Shown here in pieces: positions 52,734 through 63,401 of a stretch of DNA of 64,000 nucleotides. The notes below the pieces were generated by a model. The model was given only the letters and a program-made list of their open reading frames with translations, searched no databases and had not been told where the DNA came from. How positions within the stretch are numbered: position 1 is the stretch's first letter; each line of letters begins with the position of its first letter. Both the position numbers and the translations under genes were made by a program. Source of the DNA: Dysgonomonadaceae bacterium zrk40 (lineage in GTDB: Bacteria; Bacteroidota; Bacteroidia; Bacteroidales; Dysgonomonadaceae); NCBI GenBank assembly GCA_016916535.1, contig CP070276.1:2356001-2420000 (forward strand), written 5' to 3'.

Positions 52734-53954
52734 ATGGATATAGTAGACCGGTTTATCAAGTATGCCCGCATCGATACACAGTCGGATGAGAACAACACCC
52801 AGACTCCGAGTACCCAAAAGCAATTCAACCTGGCCAAGGAGGTTGAGAAGGAAGCCCTTGAGATGGGGCTTACAGATGTGACTCTCGACAACAACTGTTA
52901 CCTCATGGCCACCCTCCCGGCCAACACGAAGAAGGATGTACCGGTGATTGGTTTCGTCGCTCACTTTGATACCAGTCCCGACATGAGTGGCGAAAAGGTG
53001 ACGCCACGCATCGTGAAAGCTTACGATGGCAAGGATATCCTGCTCAACGAGCAGAACAATGTTGTGCTTTCACCGGCCGACTTCCCCGAGTTGTTGCACC
53101 ATGTGGGGGAGGATCTGATTGTCACTGACGGGAATACACTTTTAGGGGCTGATGACAAGGCTGGTATAGCTGAGATCATGAATGCCATGCAATACCTGAT
53201 TGAGCATCCCGAAATTGAACATGGCAAGATTCGCATTGCCTTCACACCCGATGAGGAGATTGGTCGTGGTGCAGACAAGTTCGATGTGGCGAAGTTCGGT
53301 GCCCGCTGGGCTTACACAATGGATGGCAGCGAGGTGGGAGAACTGGAGTATGAGAATTTCAATGCTGCCTCGGCAAAGATTGAGATACAAGGACGCAACG
53401 TACATCCCGGATATGCAAAGGGGAAGATGATAAATGCCCTGCATGTGGCCAACGAGCTGGTAGCGATCTTGCCCGAAGGGGAGCGACCGGAGCACACCGA
53501 GGGTTATGAAGGGTTCTTTCACCTGATTGGCATCAATGGTACGGTGGATGAAGCGAAGGTCTCCTTTATTATCCGTGACCACGACAGGCTGAAGTTCGAA
53601 GCACGTAAGCGATTGATGAGCGAAGTGGTGGAGCGTCTCAACAAACGTTATGACAACCGTCTCACACTGGAGATGAGGGATCAGTACTACAACATGAAGG
53701 AGAAGGTTGAACCGGTGATGCATGTCATCGACTACGCTTTCCGTGCCATGGAGGCGGTGGGTGTGAAACCAAACATCAAACCAATTCGCGGTGGTACCGA
53801 CGGTGCGCGCCTCTCGTTCATGGGGCTACCCTGTCCCAATATCTTTGCCGGTGGAATGAATTTCCACGGCAGGTATGAGTTTCTGCCCATCCCGTCGCTG
53901 CGAAAAGCATCCGACGTAATCGTGAAGATTGCTGAGCTGGTTGCACGCGGCTGA
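52734..53954 (+). CDS. pepT: peptidase T (tripeptidase)
   Basis: Zinc aminopeptidase of the M20 family that removes N-terminal residues from tripeptides in the cytosol. 406 aa, same as E. coli PepT. Metal/catalytic sites: [14 protein letters not shown] (His, Asp), [16 protein letters not shown] (bridging Asp), [20 protein letters not shown] (catalytic Glu-Glu), [15 protein letters not shown], and [23 protein letters not shown]. It fits a peptide-fermenting lifestyle. gcvT follows after 26 bp. Confidence 0.96.
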   Translation: MDIVDRFIKYARIDTQSDENNTQTPSTQKQFNLAKEVEKEALEMGLTDVTLDNNCYLMATLPANTKKDVPVIGFVAHFDTSPDMSGEKVTPRIVKAYDGKDILLNEQNNVVLSPADFPELLHHVGEDLIVTDGNTLLGADDKAGIAEIMNAMQYLIEHPEIEHGKIRIAFTPDEEIGRGADKFDVAKFGARWAYTMDGSEVGELEYENFNAASAKIEIQGRNVHPGYAKGKMINALHVANELVAILPEGERPEHTEGYEGFFHLIGINGTVDEAKVSFIIRDHDRLKFEARKRLMSEVVERLNKRYDNRLTLEMRDQYYNMKEKVEPVMHVIDYAFRAMEAVGVKPNIKPIRGGTDGARLSFMGLPCPNIFAGGMNFHGRYEFLPIPSLRKASDVIVKIAELVARG

Positions 53955-53980
53955 GTTACTACTTTAATCCAAATCATAAT

Positions 53981-55066
53981 ATGAAAACAACACCATTTAC
54001 CAACCAGCACATTGCTCTGGGAGCAAAGATGCATGAGTTTGCAGGCTACAACATGCCCATTGAGTACAGCGGAATCATCGATGAACATCTTACGGTGGTG
54101 AATGCCGTGGGTGTGTTTGACGTGTCGCACATGGGTGAGTTCTGGGTGAAAGGACCAAAAGCGCTATCTTTCCTGCAGCAGATTGCAAGCAACGACGCAG
54201 CCCGTCTGCAGCCGGGCAAGGCTCAGTACAGTTGTTTTGTAAACGAACAGGGTGGCATCGTGGATGATTTTATCCTGTACCAGTACGATGAGGAAAAATA
54301 CATGATGGTGGTCAACGCCGCCAACATTGAAAAAGACTGGGAGTGGTGTCAAAGGCATAACAGCATGGGTGCTGAGCTGGAGAATGCTTCGGAACATATG
54401 GCCTTGTTGGCTGTACAGGGTCCTCATGCAATGGAGACGATGCAGAAACTCACCACCGCCGATCTCTCGGCCATCCCCTACTATTCATTTGTGACTGCAC
54501 GTTTTGCAGGTGTAGATAACGTCATCATCTCCAACACCGGATACACCGGTGCCGGAGGCTTCGAGCTCTATTTTTATCCCGAAGAGGGAGGTAAGATATG
54601 GAATGCGCTTTTTGAAGCGGGTGATGCTTATGGTATTAAACCAATAGGTTTGGGTGCACGTGATACGCTTCGTCTGGAGATGGGCTTTTGTCTTTACGGA
54701 AACGATCTGGATGACAGCACCACCCCTCTGCAGGCTGGACTGGGCTGGATCACCCGCTTCACCCCTGAGAAAATGTTCATTGGGCGTGAGGTTCTTGAGA
54801 AAGAAAAAGCAGAGGGTGTCTCTCGTAAGCTTTGTTGTTTTGAGTTGACAGAGAAGGGGATTCCACGGCATGGTTATGAAATAACGAACGATAAGGATCA
54901 TTCCATTGGTGTTGTTACGTCGGGTACGATCTCACCGATTCTGAAAACAGGAATCGGCATGGGATACCTCAAACCGGAATATGCCACCCCCGGCACAGAA
55001 ATATTCATCAGCGTGCGCAACAGAAAGCTGAAAGCCGTGGTGGTTAAACCCCCTTTCCGGAAATAA
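53981..55066 (+). CDS. gcvT: glycine cleavage system T protein (aminomethyltransferase)
   Basis: Transfers the methylene group from the aminomethyl-lipoyl H protein to tetrahydrofolate, releasing ammonia; cytosolic. 361 aa. Family landmarks: [25 protein letters not shown] at the N-terminus, [10 protein letters not shown] with the catalytic Asp region, [47 protein letters not shown] and a C-terminal barrel. It lies 26 bp after pepT; gcvH and gcvP are not in the window. folD, another one-carbon gene, is 2 kb downstream on the other strand. Confidence 0.96.
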   Translation: MKTTPFTNQHIALGAKMHEFAGYNMPIEYSGIIDEHLTVVNAVGVFDVSHMGEFWVKGPKALSFLQQIASNDAARLQPGKAQYSCFVNEQGGIVDDFILYQYDEEKYMMVVNAANIEKDWEWCQRHNSMGAELENASEHMALLAVQGPHAMETMQKLTTADLSAIPYYSFVTARFAGVDNVIISNTGYTGAGGFELYFYPEEGGKIWNALFEAGDAYGIKPIGLGARDTLRLEMGFCLYGNDLDDSTTPLQAGLGWITRFTPEKMFIGREVLEKEKAEGVSRKLCCFELTEKGIPRHGYEITNDKDHSIGVVTSGTISPILKTGIGMGYLKPEYATPGTEIFISVRNRKLKAVVVKPPFRK

Positions 55067-55102
55067 TTTGCTGGTTCTTACCATTATTTCACGAATTAAC
55101 CC

Positions 55103-55110
55103 TATTTTTG
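55103..55110 (+). promoter_or_regulatory. -7 box before flippase-like gene
   Basis: TATTTTTG, 51 bp before the next start. Confidence 0.5.
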
Positions 55111-55160
55111 TGGCCTGATGCTGCGCGTATCGGGCCATTGTTGTTTAGAGCCACCCCCTT

Positions 55161-56156
55161 ATGGCAAAAAAAGCGAAGATTGCTCAAAATATTTTTTTTC
55201 TGCTCGGTGCCCTGGCGCTGGGCTTTATGATATACAAGACAGGGATCGACAATATCATGCGCGATATCAGGCAGACCGGTTGGTGGTTTGTACCCATCAT
55301 CGGGCTTTGGGTAGTGGTCTACCTGATCAATACCTACTCCTTTTATCTGATCCTGCATGATGGAAGTGAGGAGACCAAAAAGATCGGGTTCATGCGGCTG
55401 TTCAAGTTGGTGATCAGTGGCTTTGCCATCAACTACATCACTCCCTTCGGACTGATGGGTGGTGAACCCTATAAAATCATCGAACTGCAATCCACCCTGG
55501 GAATACAGAAAGCGACCTCCTCTGTACTGCTCTCCACCATGATGCACTTTGTCTCTCATTTCATCTTTTGGATGATATCCATCCCGCTGCTGCTTTTCCT
55601 GGTACCGGTGCTTTCCGATGTGGTGGAGCTGGGTATGATTCTTTCCACGGCCACCTCATTCCTTCTGTTGTTATGGGCTTACAGGGTTTATACCCGGGGT
55701 GGGGTAGACAGGGCTTTGATGCTGGGAGGCAGGCTTCCTTTTATCGGGAAAAGCCTGAGAGCATACCGCAGGAACAACCAGGAGAAAATTAACCAGATGG
55801 ACACCCTGATTGCCGACCTCTACCGCAACCGCAAGAAAGATTTTGTTGCATCTCTCTCCCTGGAAATATTCTCCCGTTTTTTTCTTTGCCTGGAAGTGAT
55901 CCTGATGATGCGTGCAGTGGGTATGCCTATCTCTTATGGGAAGAGTGTGATGATTGAATCGATCCAGTCGCTGATAGGGAACATTCTTTTCTTTATGCCG
56001 ATGCAGATGGGCTCCCGCGAGGGAGGCATCGTAATCGTATTCGGCATTCTCTCGCTGCCTCTCTCGTATGGTGTATTTGTGAGTCTCTGCAAGCGGATCA
56101 GGGAGATCTTTTGGACAGTGGTAGGTATCCTGCTGATCAAGGTGAAAAAATATTGA
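55161..56156 (+). CDS. YbhN/UPF0104-type membrane protein (lysylphosphatidylglycerol-synthase TM-like)
   Basis: Inner-membrane protein, 331 aa, seven to eight hydrophobic segments beginning IFFLLGALALGFMIYKTG. Family motifs are INYITPFGLMGGEPYKIIEL and FFMPMQMGSREGGIVIVFGIL, shared with the flippase-like domain of MprF but without its synthase domain. A role in lipid transport across the membrane is likely for the family; the substrate is not known. It follows gcvT by 94 bp with its own promoter box. It ends 9 bp before the convergent SDR gene. Confidence 0.9.
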   Translation: MAKKAKIAQNIFFLLGALALGFMIYKTGIDNIMRDIRQTGWWFVPIIGLWVVVYLINTYSFYLILHDGSEETKKIGFMRLFKLVISGFAINYITPFGLMGGEPYKIIELQSTLGIQKATSSVLLSTMMHFVSHFIFWMISIPLLLFLVPVLSDVVELGMILSTATSFLLLLWAYRVYTRGGVDRALMLGGRLPFIGKSLRAYRRNNQEKINQMDTLIADLYRNRKKDFVASLSLEIFSRFFLCLEVILMMRAVGMPISYGKSVMIESIQSLIGNILFFMPMQMGSREGGIVIVFGILSLPLSYGVFVSLCKRIREIFWTVVGILLIKVKKY

Positions 56157-56165
56157 GAGGAAACG

Positions 56166-56930
56166 TCAGACGTAAATCATTTTCTTGGTCATCCCCCCGT
56201 CCACGGTGAAGTTTTGTCCCGTGATGAAGCTGTTCTCCGGATTCATCAGGAAGAGGACCATGCGGGCGATATCCATCGCATTGCCCACACGGCCGGCAGG
56301 ATGCTGCAGGTGATCTTCCTCCGTAATCATCACCTGTTTCGTCAGAGATTTTTTCTTCAATGCCGAAACATCAATCCAGCCCGGACTGATACTGTTAACC
56401 CGTACGTGGGGACCCAGGCTCATCGCCATGGCATGGGTGAGTGCGCAGATGCCTCCCTTGCTGGCCGAATAGGATTCAGTGTGGGGCTCTGACTGAAAAG
56501 CGCGTGTGGAGGAGATGTTGACAATCGATCCCTTTGTTTCCCGGATTGAAGATGCCAGATGTTTGCTGCATAGGAAGGTGCCGGTGAGATTGGTGGCGAG
56601 AGCCCTGTTCCACTCCTCCAGGGTAAGTTCTTCCATCGGTTTGAACAGCTCGTATACCGCATTGTTCACCAGTCCGTAGACGGGGCCGTACTGCTTCACG
56701 GCGGCTCGTATGGAGGAGCGGACGCTCACCTCGTTCGACACGTCGGTGATGTGGAAGGAGACGCTGCGCCTGCGGAACGATGGTTTCAACTCTTCCATCG
56801 CTTCACTGTCGATGTCGAATACCGATACACTGTATCCCTCCTCCAGCAAGAGTTGCATCACCACCCGTCCGATGCCTTGTGCACCGCCGGTGACTACGAC
56901 ATGAGGTTTTGCTTTTTTCATAGGGTGCAT
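56166..56930 (-). CDS. short-chain dehydrogenase/reductase (SDR)
   Basis: NAD(P)-dependent oxidoreductase, 254 aa, classical SDR. Cofactor motif VTGGAQGIGRVVM, NNA in GLVNNAVYE, catalytic Ser in NISSTRAF and Tyr-x3-Lys in YSASKGG; C-terminal ITGQNFTVDGGMTKKMIYV. Asp after beta2 (SVFDID) favours NAD(H). Substrate unknown. It begins 29 bp after folD and may be the last gene of ffh-folD-SDR. Confidence 0.93.
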   Translation of the reverse strand: MHPMKKAKPHVVVTGGAQGIGRVVMQLLLEEGYSVSVFDIDSEAMEELKPSFRRRSVSFHITDVSNEVSVRSSIRAAVKQYGPVYGLVNNAVYELFKPMEELTLEEWNRALATNLTGTFLCSKHLASSIRETKGSIVNISSTRAFQSEPHTESYSASKGGICALTHAMAMSLGPHVRVNSISPGWIDVSALKKKSLTKQVMITEEDHLQHPAGRVGNAMDIARMVLFLMNPENSFITGQNFTVDGGMTKKMIYV

Positions 56931-56959
56931 CGAATTGGGGAATGTCTCCCAACAAAAAA

Positions 56960-57841
56960 TTATGCGTAAATTGACTTCTTACCTGCCAGCAGGGTGTTGC
57001 GCATCAGCGAGACGATGGTCATCGGTCCCACACCACCCGGTACGGGAGTGATCCAGGAGCACTTGGGTGCCACTTCGCTAAAGGCCACGTCGCCCGTCAG
57101 TTTGAAGCCCGATTTTGTCTTGTCGCTCGGCACCCGTGTGGTGCCCACGTCGATCACCACCGCGCCCTCTTTCACCATATCACCCTTTAGGAATTCCGGT
57201 ACGCCCAGTGCGGCGATGATGATGTCGGCTTGCAGGCAGATCTCTTTGATATTTTTGGTGCGACTGTGGCAGACAGTCACCGTACAATCGCCCGGGATTC
57301 CCTTTTGCATCATCAGCATCGATACCGGTTTGCCCACGATGTTGCTTCGTCCCAACACCACGCAGTGCTTTCCGCGGGTCTCAATGTTGTAGCGCTTGAG
57401 CAGTTCCACGATGCCCGCCGGTGTTGCAGAGAGGAAACAGGGGAGTCCGAGGGCCATGCGACCCACGTTCACCGGGTGAAAGCCATCCACATCTTTGTGG
57501 TACTCGATTGCCTCGGTGATCCGCTCCTCGTGTATATGCTTTGGCAGCGGCAGCTGGACGATGAAGCCGTCGATGTCGGGATCACTGTTGAGCCGCTCCA
57601 CGCAGGCGAGCAGCTCTTCCTCGGTAACATCTTCCTCATAGCGGATCAGGGTGGAGTGAAACCCTACCTCCTCACAGCTACGCACCTTGTTGGCCACATA
57701 GGTCTCGCTGCCGCCGTCGTGACCCACGAGTACCGCTGCCAGGTGAGGTGTCTTCCCTCCGTTGGCCTTGATCTGTGCCACCTCTTCGGCGATCTCCTTT
57801 TTTATTTCAGTTGCTGTTGCCTTTCCGTCGATCAGTTTCAT
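56960..57841 (-). CDS. folD: methylenetetrahydrofolate dehydrogenase / cyclohydrolase
   Basis: Bifunctional one-carbon enzyme giving 10-formyl-THF from methylene-THF, with NADP. 293 aa. Catalytic region [16 protein letters not shown] with the Lys, PLPKHI, dinucleotide region [20 protein letters not shown], and the C-terminal motif [21 protein letters not shown]. Start overlaps the ffh stop by 4 bp, so the two are translationally coupled. With gcvT 2 kb away it fits glycine-derived one-carbon flow. Confidence 0.96.
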   Translation of the reverse strand: MKLIDGKATATEIKKEIAEEVAQIKANGGKTPHLAAVLVGHDGGSETYVANKVRSCEEVGFHSTLIRYEEDVTEEELLACVERLNSDPDIDGFIVQLPLPKHIHEERITEAIEYHKDVDGFHPVNVGRMALGLPCFLSATPAGIVELLKRYNIETRGKHCVVLGRSNIVGKPVSMLMMQKGIPGDCTVTVCHSRTKNIKEICLQADIIIAALGVPEFLKGDMVKEGAVVIDVGTTRVPSDKTKSGFKLTGDVAFSEVAPKCSWITPVPGGVGPMTIVSLMRNTLLAGKKSIYA

Positions 57842-59163
57842 CTTCTTCTCATATTACGCATGGCCTGTTTGCCTCCACCGGAGGTCATCATCCGCATCAT
57901 CTTACGGGTCTCGTCGAACTGTTTGATCAGTTTGTTCACCTCCTGCACATTGGTGCCGCTCCCCTTGGCGATGCGGGCACGGCGGCTACCGTTCAGAATC
58001 TCCGGGTTGGAGCGTTCTGCCGGTGTCATGGAGCGAATGATCGCTTCGATCCCCTTAAAGGCATCGTCGTCGATATCCAGGTCCTTGATCTGCTTACCCA
58101 CACCGGGAATCATAGATGCCAGGTCTTTCAGGTTACCCATCTTCTTAATCTGCTGAATCTGGGCAATGAAGTCGTTGAAGTCGAATTGATTCTTGGCAAT
58201 CTTCTTTTGCAGGCGGCGCGCTTCTTCCTCGTCATACTGTTCCTGTGCCTTCTCCACCAGTGAGACGATGTCGCCCATCCCAAGGATACGGTCGGCCATA
58301 CGTTCCGGGTGGAAGACATCGATGGCGTCGAGTTTCTCGCCCGTACCGACGAACTTGATCGGCTTGTCGACCACCGAGCGGATGGAAAGCGCCGCACCGC
58401 CGCGGGTATCACCATCAAGCTTGGTGAGCACCACCCCGTTGAAATCGAGTCGTTGGTTGAACTCCTTGGCAGTGTTCACCGCATCCTGACCGGTCATGGC
58501 ATCCACCACGAAGAGGATTTCCTGTGGGTTGACTGCCTTCTTGATCGACTCGATCTCCTGCATCATCTGCTCGTCGATGGCCAGACGACCGGCCGTGTCG
58601 ATGATCACCAGGTCCTTGCCATGCTGGCGGGCATACTGGATGGCATTCTGCGCGATCTTCACCGGGTTCTTATTCTCCTCCTCTGCGTAGACCGAGACGC
58701 CAATCTGTTCACCCAACACCTTGAGCTGCTCGATGGCAGCCGGACGATAGACGTCCCCGGCTACCAGCAAGGGTTGCTTCCCCTTCTTGCTCTTGAGCAT
58801 GTTGGCCAGCTTGCCGGAGAAGGTGGTCTTACCCGATCCCTGCAACCCGGACATCAGAATCACCGCCGGGGTGCCCTTGATGTTGATGTCGACCGCCGTC
58901 CCGCCCATAAGGGTGGCCAGCTCGTCGTGCACAATCTTCACCATCATCTGCTCCGGCTTCACTGCGTTGAGCACATCCTGTCCCAGTGCTTTTTGCTTCA
59001 CTGTCTCGGTAAACTCTTTCGCGGTTTTGTAGTTTACGTCGGCGTCGAGCAGTGCACGGCGTACCTCCTTCAGGGTCTCGGCCACGTTGATCTCGGTGAT
59101 CTTGCCTTCCCCTTTCAGTATTTTAAACGACCTCTCCAGTCTGTCACTTAAATTTTCAAACAT
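57838..59163 (-). CDS. ffh: signal recognition particle protein Ffh (SRP54)
   Basis: GTPase that binds signal sequences and SRP RNA and delivers ribosomes to FtsY. 441 aa. N domain, then G domain with [15 protein letters not shown] (G1), [20 protein letters not shown] (G3), [14 protein letters not shown] (G4); C-terminal M domain, Met-rich, with the RNA-binding [11 protein letters not shown]-type end. First gene of ffh-folD-SDR, promoter box at 59199-59192. Its RNA partner is probably the gene at 52504-52607. Confidence 0.97.
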   Translation of the reverse strand: MFENLSDRLERSFKILKGEGKITEINVAETLKEVRRALLDADVNYKTAKEFTETVKQKALGQDVLNAVKPEQMMVKIVHDELATLMGGTAVDINIKGTPAVILMSGLQGSGKTTFSGKLANMLKSKKGKQPLLVAGDVYRPAAIEQLKVLGEQIGVSVYAEEENKNPVKIAQNAIQYARQHGKDLVIIDTAGRLAIDEQMMQEIESIKKAVNPQEILFVVDAMTGQDAVNTAKEFNQRLDFNGVVLTKLDGDTRGGAALSIRSVVDKPIKFVGTGEKLDAIDVFHPERMADRILGMGDIVSLVEKAQEQYDEEEARRLQKKIAKNQFDFNDFIAQIQQIKKMGNLKDLASMIPGVGKQIKDLDIDDDAFKGIEAIIRSMTPAERSNPEILNGSRRARIAKGSGTNVQEVNKLIKQFDETRKMMRMMTSGGGKQAMRNMRRR

Positions 59164-59191
59164 AGTCCTTTATGCAGTTTTAATACGGATA

Positions 59192-59199
59192 CAAAGATA
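59192..59199 (-). promoter_or_regulatory. -7 box of ffh-folD promoter
   Basis: TATCTTTG on the minus strand, 29 bp upstream of the ffh start. Confidence 0.62.
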
Positions 59200-59318
59200 A
59201 TGAAAAAAGCCAAATCATAGGGACTCCCCAAAGATGAAATAGAGAGGTCTCATACGGGTGTTGTGAATTTAGTGTGAATTAATCCGGCAGCCGGGAGTAA
59301 CTATTGGGAAGAATTGAT

Positions 59319-59326
59319 TAATTTTG
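59319..59326 (+). promoter_or_regulatory. -7 box of CDF gene promoter
   Basis: TAATTTTG, 93 bp before the start of the CDF gene. Confidence 0.45.
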
Positions 59327-59418
59327 CCGAATAATCTGCCTGCCATCACAACATGTTTGCATACTGTCTCTAACAGTAGATAGAAGATCGGATGTGATGG
59401 GAGATAATTTTTACTTCA

Positions 59419-60339
59419 ATGAATAGAAAATCGCTTAACAAATATCTCTACCTCTCACTGGCAGCTGCGACGATAACCATTCTGCTGAAGTTTTATGCTT
59501 TCCATGTCACCGGCTCAATGGGATTGCTCTCCGATGCACTGGAGTCGTTCGTCAACCTGTTCGCCGCGCTCTTCGCGTTGCTGATGCTTCATCTCTCGCG
59601 CAAGCCTGCCGATCAGGAGCATGAATTTGGCCACGGCAAGGCGGAGTACTTCTCCAGCGCCGTGGAGGGGGCACTGATCCTGATTGCTGCCTTCACCATC
59701 ATCCGTTCAGCCCTGCCCCGGATCATTGAACCCCAGCCACTGGAGAATATCACCACCGGATTACTCTTCTCCTTGCTGGCCTCACTGGTGAACCTGGTGG
59801 TAGGAGTTGTTCTGATCAACAACGGCAAAAAGAAAAAGTCTCTGCTCGTGGAGGCTGACGGCAGACATCTGATGACAGATGTCTATACCAGTGTGGGGGT
59901 CATCCTGGGGATCATCCTGGTGGAGCTCACCGGCTGGTTGATCATCGACCCGATTATCGCCATCCTGGTTGGCCTCAACATCATCTATTCCGGTTACAGG
60001 CTACTCCACCGGTCGGCACGAGAGCTGATGGATGCCTCCATTCCGGAGGATGAACTGGAAAGGGTGACCACCTATCTCGATTCTCTAAGCGAACGGGAGA
60101 TTGAATATCACTCCCTGCTGACCCGCATGTCGGGACCGCGTCGCTTCATCTCGATGCACCTGCTGGTGCCGGGCGATTGGAGCGTGAAGCGGGGGCACGA
60201 CTGTGCCGATGAGGTGGAGGAGACCATCATCGCCATGTTTCACGAGCCGGTTACCGTCTCCACCCATATCGAGCCGGTGGAGGATCCCGCCTCGATGAGG
60301 GACATAGGGATTGATCGTGTCGATATAGACATCAGCTGA
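59419..60339 (+). CDS. cation diffusion facilitator (CDF) family transporter
   Basis: Inner-membrane divalent-metal exporter (Zn2+, Fe2+, Mn2+ or Cd2+), 306 aa. Five to six membrane segments in the first 200 residues. Transport-site motifs: SDALESFVNL (helix 2) and HEFGHGKAEYFSS between helices 2 and 3, then LMTDVYTSVGVILGI (helix 5 region). The cytoplasmic C-terminal domain (about 205-306) has RRFISMHLLVPGDWSVKRGHDCADEVE. Metal choice cannot be read reliably. Single gene, terminator at 60366-60400. Confidence 0.93.
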   Translation: MNRKSLNKYLYLSLAAATITILLKFYAFHVTGSMGLLSDALESFVNLFAALFALLMLHLSRKPADQEHEFGHGKAEYFSSAVEGALILIAAFTIIRSALPRIIEPQPLENITTGLLFSLLASLVNLVVGVVLINNGKKKKSLLVEADGRHLMTDVYTSVGVILGIILVELTGWLIIDPIIAILVGLNIIYSGYRLLHRSARELMDASIPEDELERVTTYLDSLSEREIEYHSLLTRMSGPRRFISMHLLVPGDWSVKRGHDCADEVEETIIAMFHEPVTVSTHIEPVEDPASMRDIGIDRVDIDIS

Positions 60340-60365
60340 CAACAGGGGGGTGCCGGTAATTAAAA

Positions 60366-60400
60366 GAGGTTGTCTCATCATTGAGGCAGTCTCTCTTTTT
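60366..60400 (+). terminator. terminator after CDF gene
   Basis: GAGGTTGTCTCA-tcat-TGAGGCAGTCTC then CTTTTTT. All 12 positions pair if G-U is allowed. Same family as 33618-33655 and 33855-33899. It also lies just after the convergent ntpK gene. Confidence 0.85.
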
Positions 60401-60418
60401 TGATTTGTAGTAGCAGAT

Positions 60419-60895
<477 letters not shown>

Positions 60896-60978
60896 TTATT
60901 TGTTTATCTGTTGGTTTCTGAATACTAGGTAGTTTCTTTTATTTTCTTGTTGTCACGTTGCTGTCAAACTTTTCATCT

Positions 60979-62793
60979 CTACTTTTTAAAAGGTTCGTAT
61001 CGTTTCCCTCCACCGGTGAATTCCGCATTCTTGTAGAACTCCACGAAGGTGAGTCGCATGGGGTGCACGATCGCACCCAGCACGTTCATGAAGATGTTCA
61101 TGGCATGGCCGAAGAGGAAGATGATCAGGAAGACCAGCGACCCGGTCACCACGTTGTCCGGCTTCAGACCGAGGGCCAGGCTGTTGAAGACGCTGGCCAG
61201 GATGCCTCCCGAGAGACCCAGAGCGAAGAGACGGACATAGGAAAGCACGTCGCCAAGCAATCCGGTTGCCATGTTGTAGGTGTCGTAGAGTCCCAGTCCC
61301 AGGTTGAGCAGCGGGTTCTTGCCCGGAGCATTGAAGAAGAGTATCAGGATGGCTGAAGCACCCAACACCGCCATGTGAACCGTTCCCCCCATCGGCATCA
61401 CGTTTGGTAAAAGTACAGCCATGATCACGCTCAGCAACAGTATGACCCATCCGATGGTGGAGAGGGCGTGCATGAATCCGAATTGACGGATGCGGTTGAA
61501 GATCTTCAGGAACATGCCGAAGAGGATCTGTATCACCCCTAGGATCAGGGAGAGCACGAACATCTGCTGATTGTCGAAGTAGACCTGATCCTTCATCTTC
61601 TCGAAGAAGGGGATATGGGTCTCGTAAATATTGAAGCCGAAGAACCCACCTGTAAGAAGGCCGCACACCATGGTGGACGCTCCCAGGATCTGCACCAGCC
61701 TCATCATCCCCTTCATGGTTTTGCCGATCTTCTTCATGAAGATCATCGCCAGGGTGGAGACCACCAGCAGGAAGGTGCCGTAACCGATATCGCCCAGTGA
61801 GAGACCGAAGAAGATCATGTAGAAGGGAGCGAAGAAGGGGGTGAGGTCGATTTCGTTGTACTTCGGCAGCATGTAGAGTTCTGCGATCGGCTCGAAGAGA
61901 CGGGTGAAGCGGTTGTTGGCAAACATGATGGGGACATCATCTTCCGGTTGTGGCTCCGCCGTCTCATAGTAAGCCTCCTGTGCTTCCAGGTAGGCTGTGA
62001 TCTCTTGCTCCTTGGCGGCGGGGGCCCACCCTTGCAGCAGCAGCAGCTTCTCATCAGCTACACGGGTGGCGCTGTGAGCCACGCGTGTGAAGAAGATACG
62101 GGTGTTCAGCTCTTTTATTGCTGCCTCCAGTGAGGGCAAATCGGCTGTCAACTGCCTGAGAGCCTCTTCTTTCTCGCTGATTCGCTTTTTCAGGGCAACA
62201 ATCAGCTTGTCGAGCTCCAGCAGCGACAACTCGGGATGCTTCATCTCCTCCAGGTTGAGCTGGTCGGCCAGACCGGTTTCTTTGGTGATGGTGACGAAAT
62301 AGCTCTTCGAACCCTCGCGGTGGATGATCATGGCGTTGTAGCGCTCCTCCCACTCCGGATTGTATGCTTTATCCGGAACGACGAGAAGGTTGACGTGGTA
62401 TCCCGCCTCCTCCAGCCGTTCAATGTTTTCCGGGTCAAAATTGCCCCAGGGGCGCAGTGCCTCACGTTCCCGCTGACTCACCTGCAGTTGTTGTGCGAGC
62501 GTCGATTTATCGTTCTCAATCTCAGCGATCCGATCGGGGAGAAGCACTCCTTCTTCCACGCTGGCAGTATTGGGGTGCAGGGGCGACTTCTTGTCGGTCA
62601 CCTTCTCCAGCACCTTTTTGGCTTCGTTCAGTCGGCGTGTCTCTGTCAGGAACTGTTGCAGCTCCTCACTGTCGAGTGCCTTGCGCTCCTGTTCCACCAC
62701 ATGGATCATCCCCAGCTCCCGCAGCTCATGCAGGAAGGTGTTGTAGTCGTTGTGGAAGACCAGGAAACTGAATTTCTTCATTCTTGCTACCAT
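60979..62793 (-). CDS. ntpI: V/A-type ATP synthase subunit I (stator a-subunit)
   Basis: Membrane stator, 604 aa. The N-terminal half (about 1-320) is soluble with coiled coils (SEKEEALRQLTADLPSLEAAIKEL); the C-terminal half has about seven to eight helices beginning FAPFYMIFFGLSLGDIGYGTFLLV, with the conserved Arg-bearing segment LGDVLSYVRLFALGLSGGILASVFN that faces the rotor Glu. Start overlaps the subunit D stop by 7 bp; an internal ATG four codons in (MKKFSFLVFH) is possible. It holds the ion channel with subunit K. Confidence 0.93.
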   Translation of the reverse strand: MVARMKKFSFLVFHNDYNTFLHELRELGMIHVVEQERKALDSEELQQFLTETRRLNEAKKVLEKVTDKKSPLHPNTASVEEGVLLPDRIAEIENDKSTLAQQLQVSQREREALRPWGNFDPENIERLEEAGYHVNLLVVPDKAYNPEWEERYNAMIIHREGSKSYFVTITKETGLADQLNLEEMKHPELSLLELDKLIVALKKRISEKEEALRQLTADLPSLEAAIKELNTRIFFTRVAHSATRVADEKLLLLQGWAPAAKEQEITAYLEAQEAYYETAEPQPEDDVPIMFANNRFTRLFEPIAELYMLPKYNEIDLTPFFAPFYMIFFGLSLGDIGYGTFLLVVSTLAMIFMKKIGKTMKGMMRLVQILGASTMVCGLLTGGFFGFNIYETHIPFFEKMKDQVYFDNQQMFVLSLILGVIQILFGMFLKIFNRIRQFGFMHALSTIGWVILLLSVIMAVLLPNVMPMGGTVHMAVLGASAILILFFNAPGKNPLLNLGLGLYDTYNMATGLLGDVLSYVRLFALGLSGGILASVFNSLALGLKPDNVVTGSLVFLIIFLFGHAMNIFMNVLGAIVHPMRLTFVEFYKNAEFTGGGKRYEPFKK

Positions 62794-63401
62794 ATGCTAC
62801 CCTCCTCCTCTTTTCTTTTCTCCTGGTGACTACGCATGATCTTCTGCGACGATTTAGAGAGGTTCTCCTCATCTTCCAGGTATCGCTTAATCTTCAGGAT
62901 TGCCTCCTGATAACCGGGTATCTGCACCTTCTCAAAGAGATTCACCTTCTGGGTGGTCTTCTTACGGGCATATTCGAGCCTTTTCAGTTTGATCTCATTG
63001 AAGTCTCTCCGGATACCGATCTCCGCCAGCTCCTCCACGGTTTTCACACCATCAAGGAACCATTTGGGCCGGTTGAAGAGGCTGAATGGTTTGGTCTCGA
63101 ACAGCACCTTCTCGAGGATGGGGAGGACCACGCCGGCAATTTTTTTTCTGTTGAGCTCCACATCCTTTACCCGTATCAGTGTAGGGTCGAACTCACTCCA
63201 GAGGGCTACCATCTTATCGTACGAATGTATTCTCTTTTCCAGTTCCTCGTCCAGCAGTTCGATCTCCTTTTTGGCTTTCTTCACCTCCATACGCAGCGCC
63301 GTCTCCTTGTTCTGTAGGGTGGGGAGCGCACGTATCCTCACCTTCAGCTGTTTCTCCAGCTGCTGGCGGGAAGTTTTGTTATATTGAAACCTGATTGCCA
63401 T
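62787..63401 (-). CDS. ntpD: V/A-type ATP synthase subunit D (central stalk)
   Basis: Coiled-coil shaft that rotates inside the A3B3 head, 204 aa from ATG 63401 (MAIRFQYNKTSRQQLEKQLKVR). The frame also has an in-frame TTG one codon upstream, not used. Long heptad helices at both ends (KETALRMEVKKAKKEIELLDEELEKRI and EAILKIKRYLEDEENLSKSSQKI). The start shares one base with the subunit B stop (TGATG), showing coupling. Length fits the family. Confidence 0.93.
   Translation of the reverse strand: MAIRFQYNKTSRQQLEKQLKVRIRALPTLQNKETALRMEVKKAKKEIELLDEELEKRIHSYDKMVALWSEFDPTLIRVKDVELNRKKIAGVVLPILEKVLFETKPFSLFNRPKWFLDGVKTVEELAEIGIRRDFNEIKLKRLEYARKKTTQKVNLFEKVQIPGYQEAILKIKRYLEDEENLSKSSQKIMRSHQEKRKEEEGSIW

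Noticed and set aside
53955-53980. Glycine riboswitch before gcvT
   Set aside because: Only 26 bp separate pepT and gcvT; no room and no motif.
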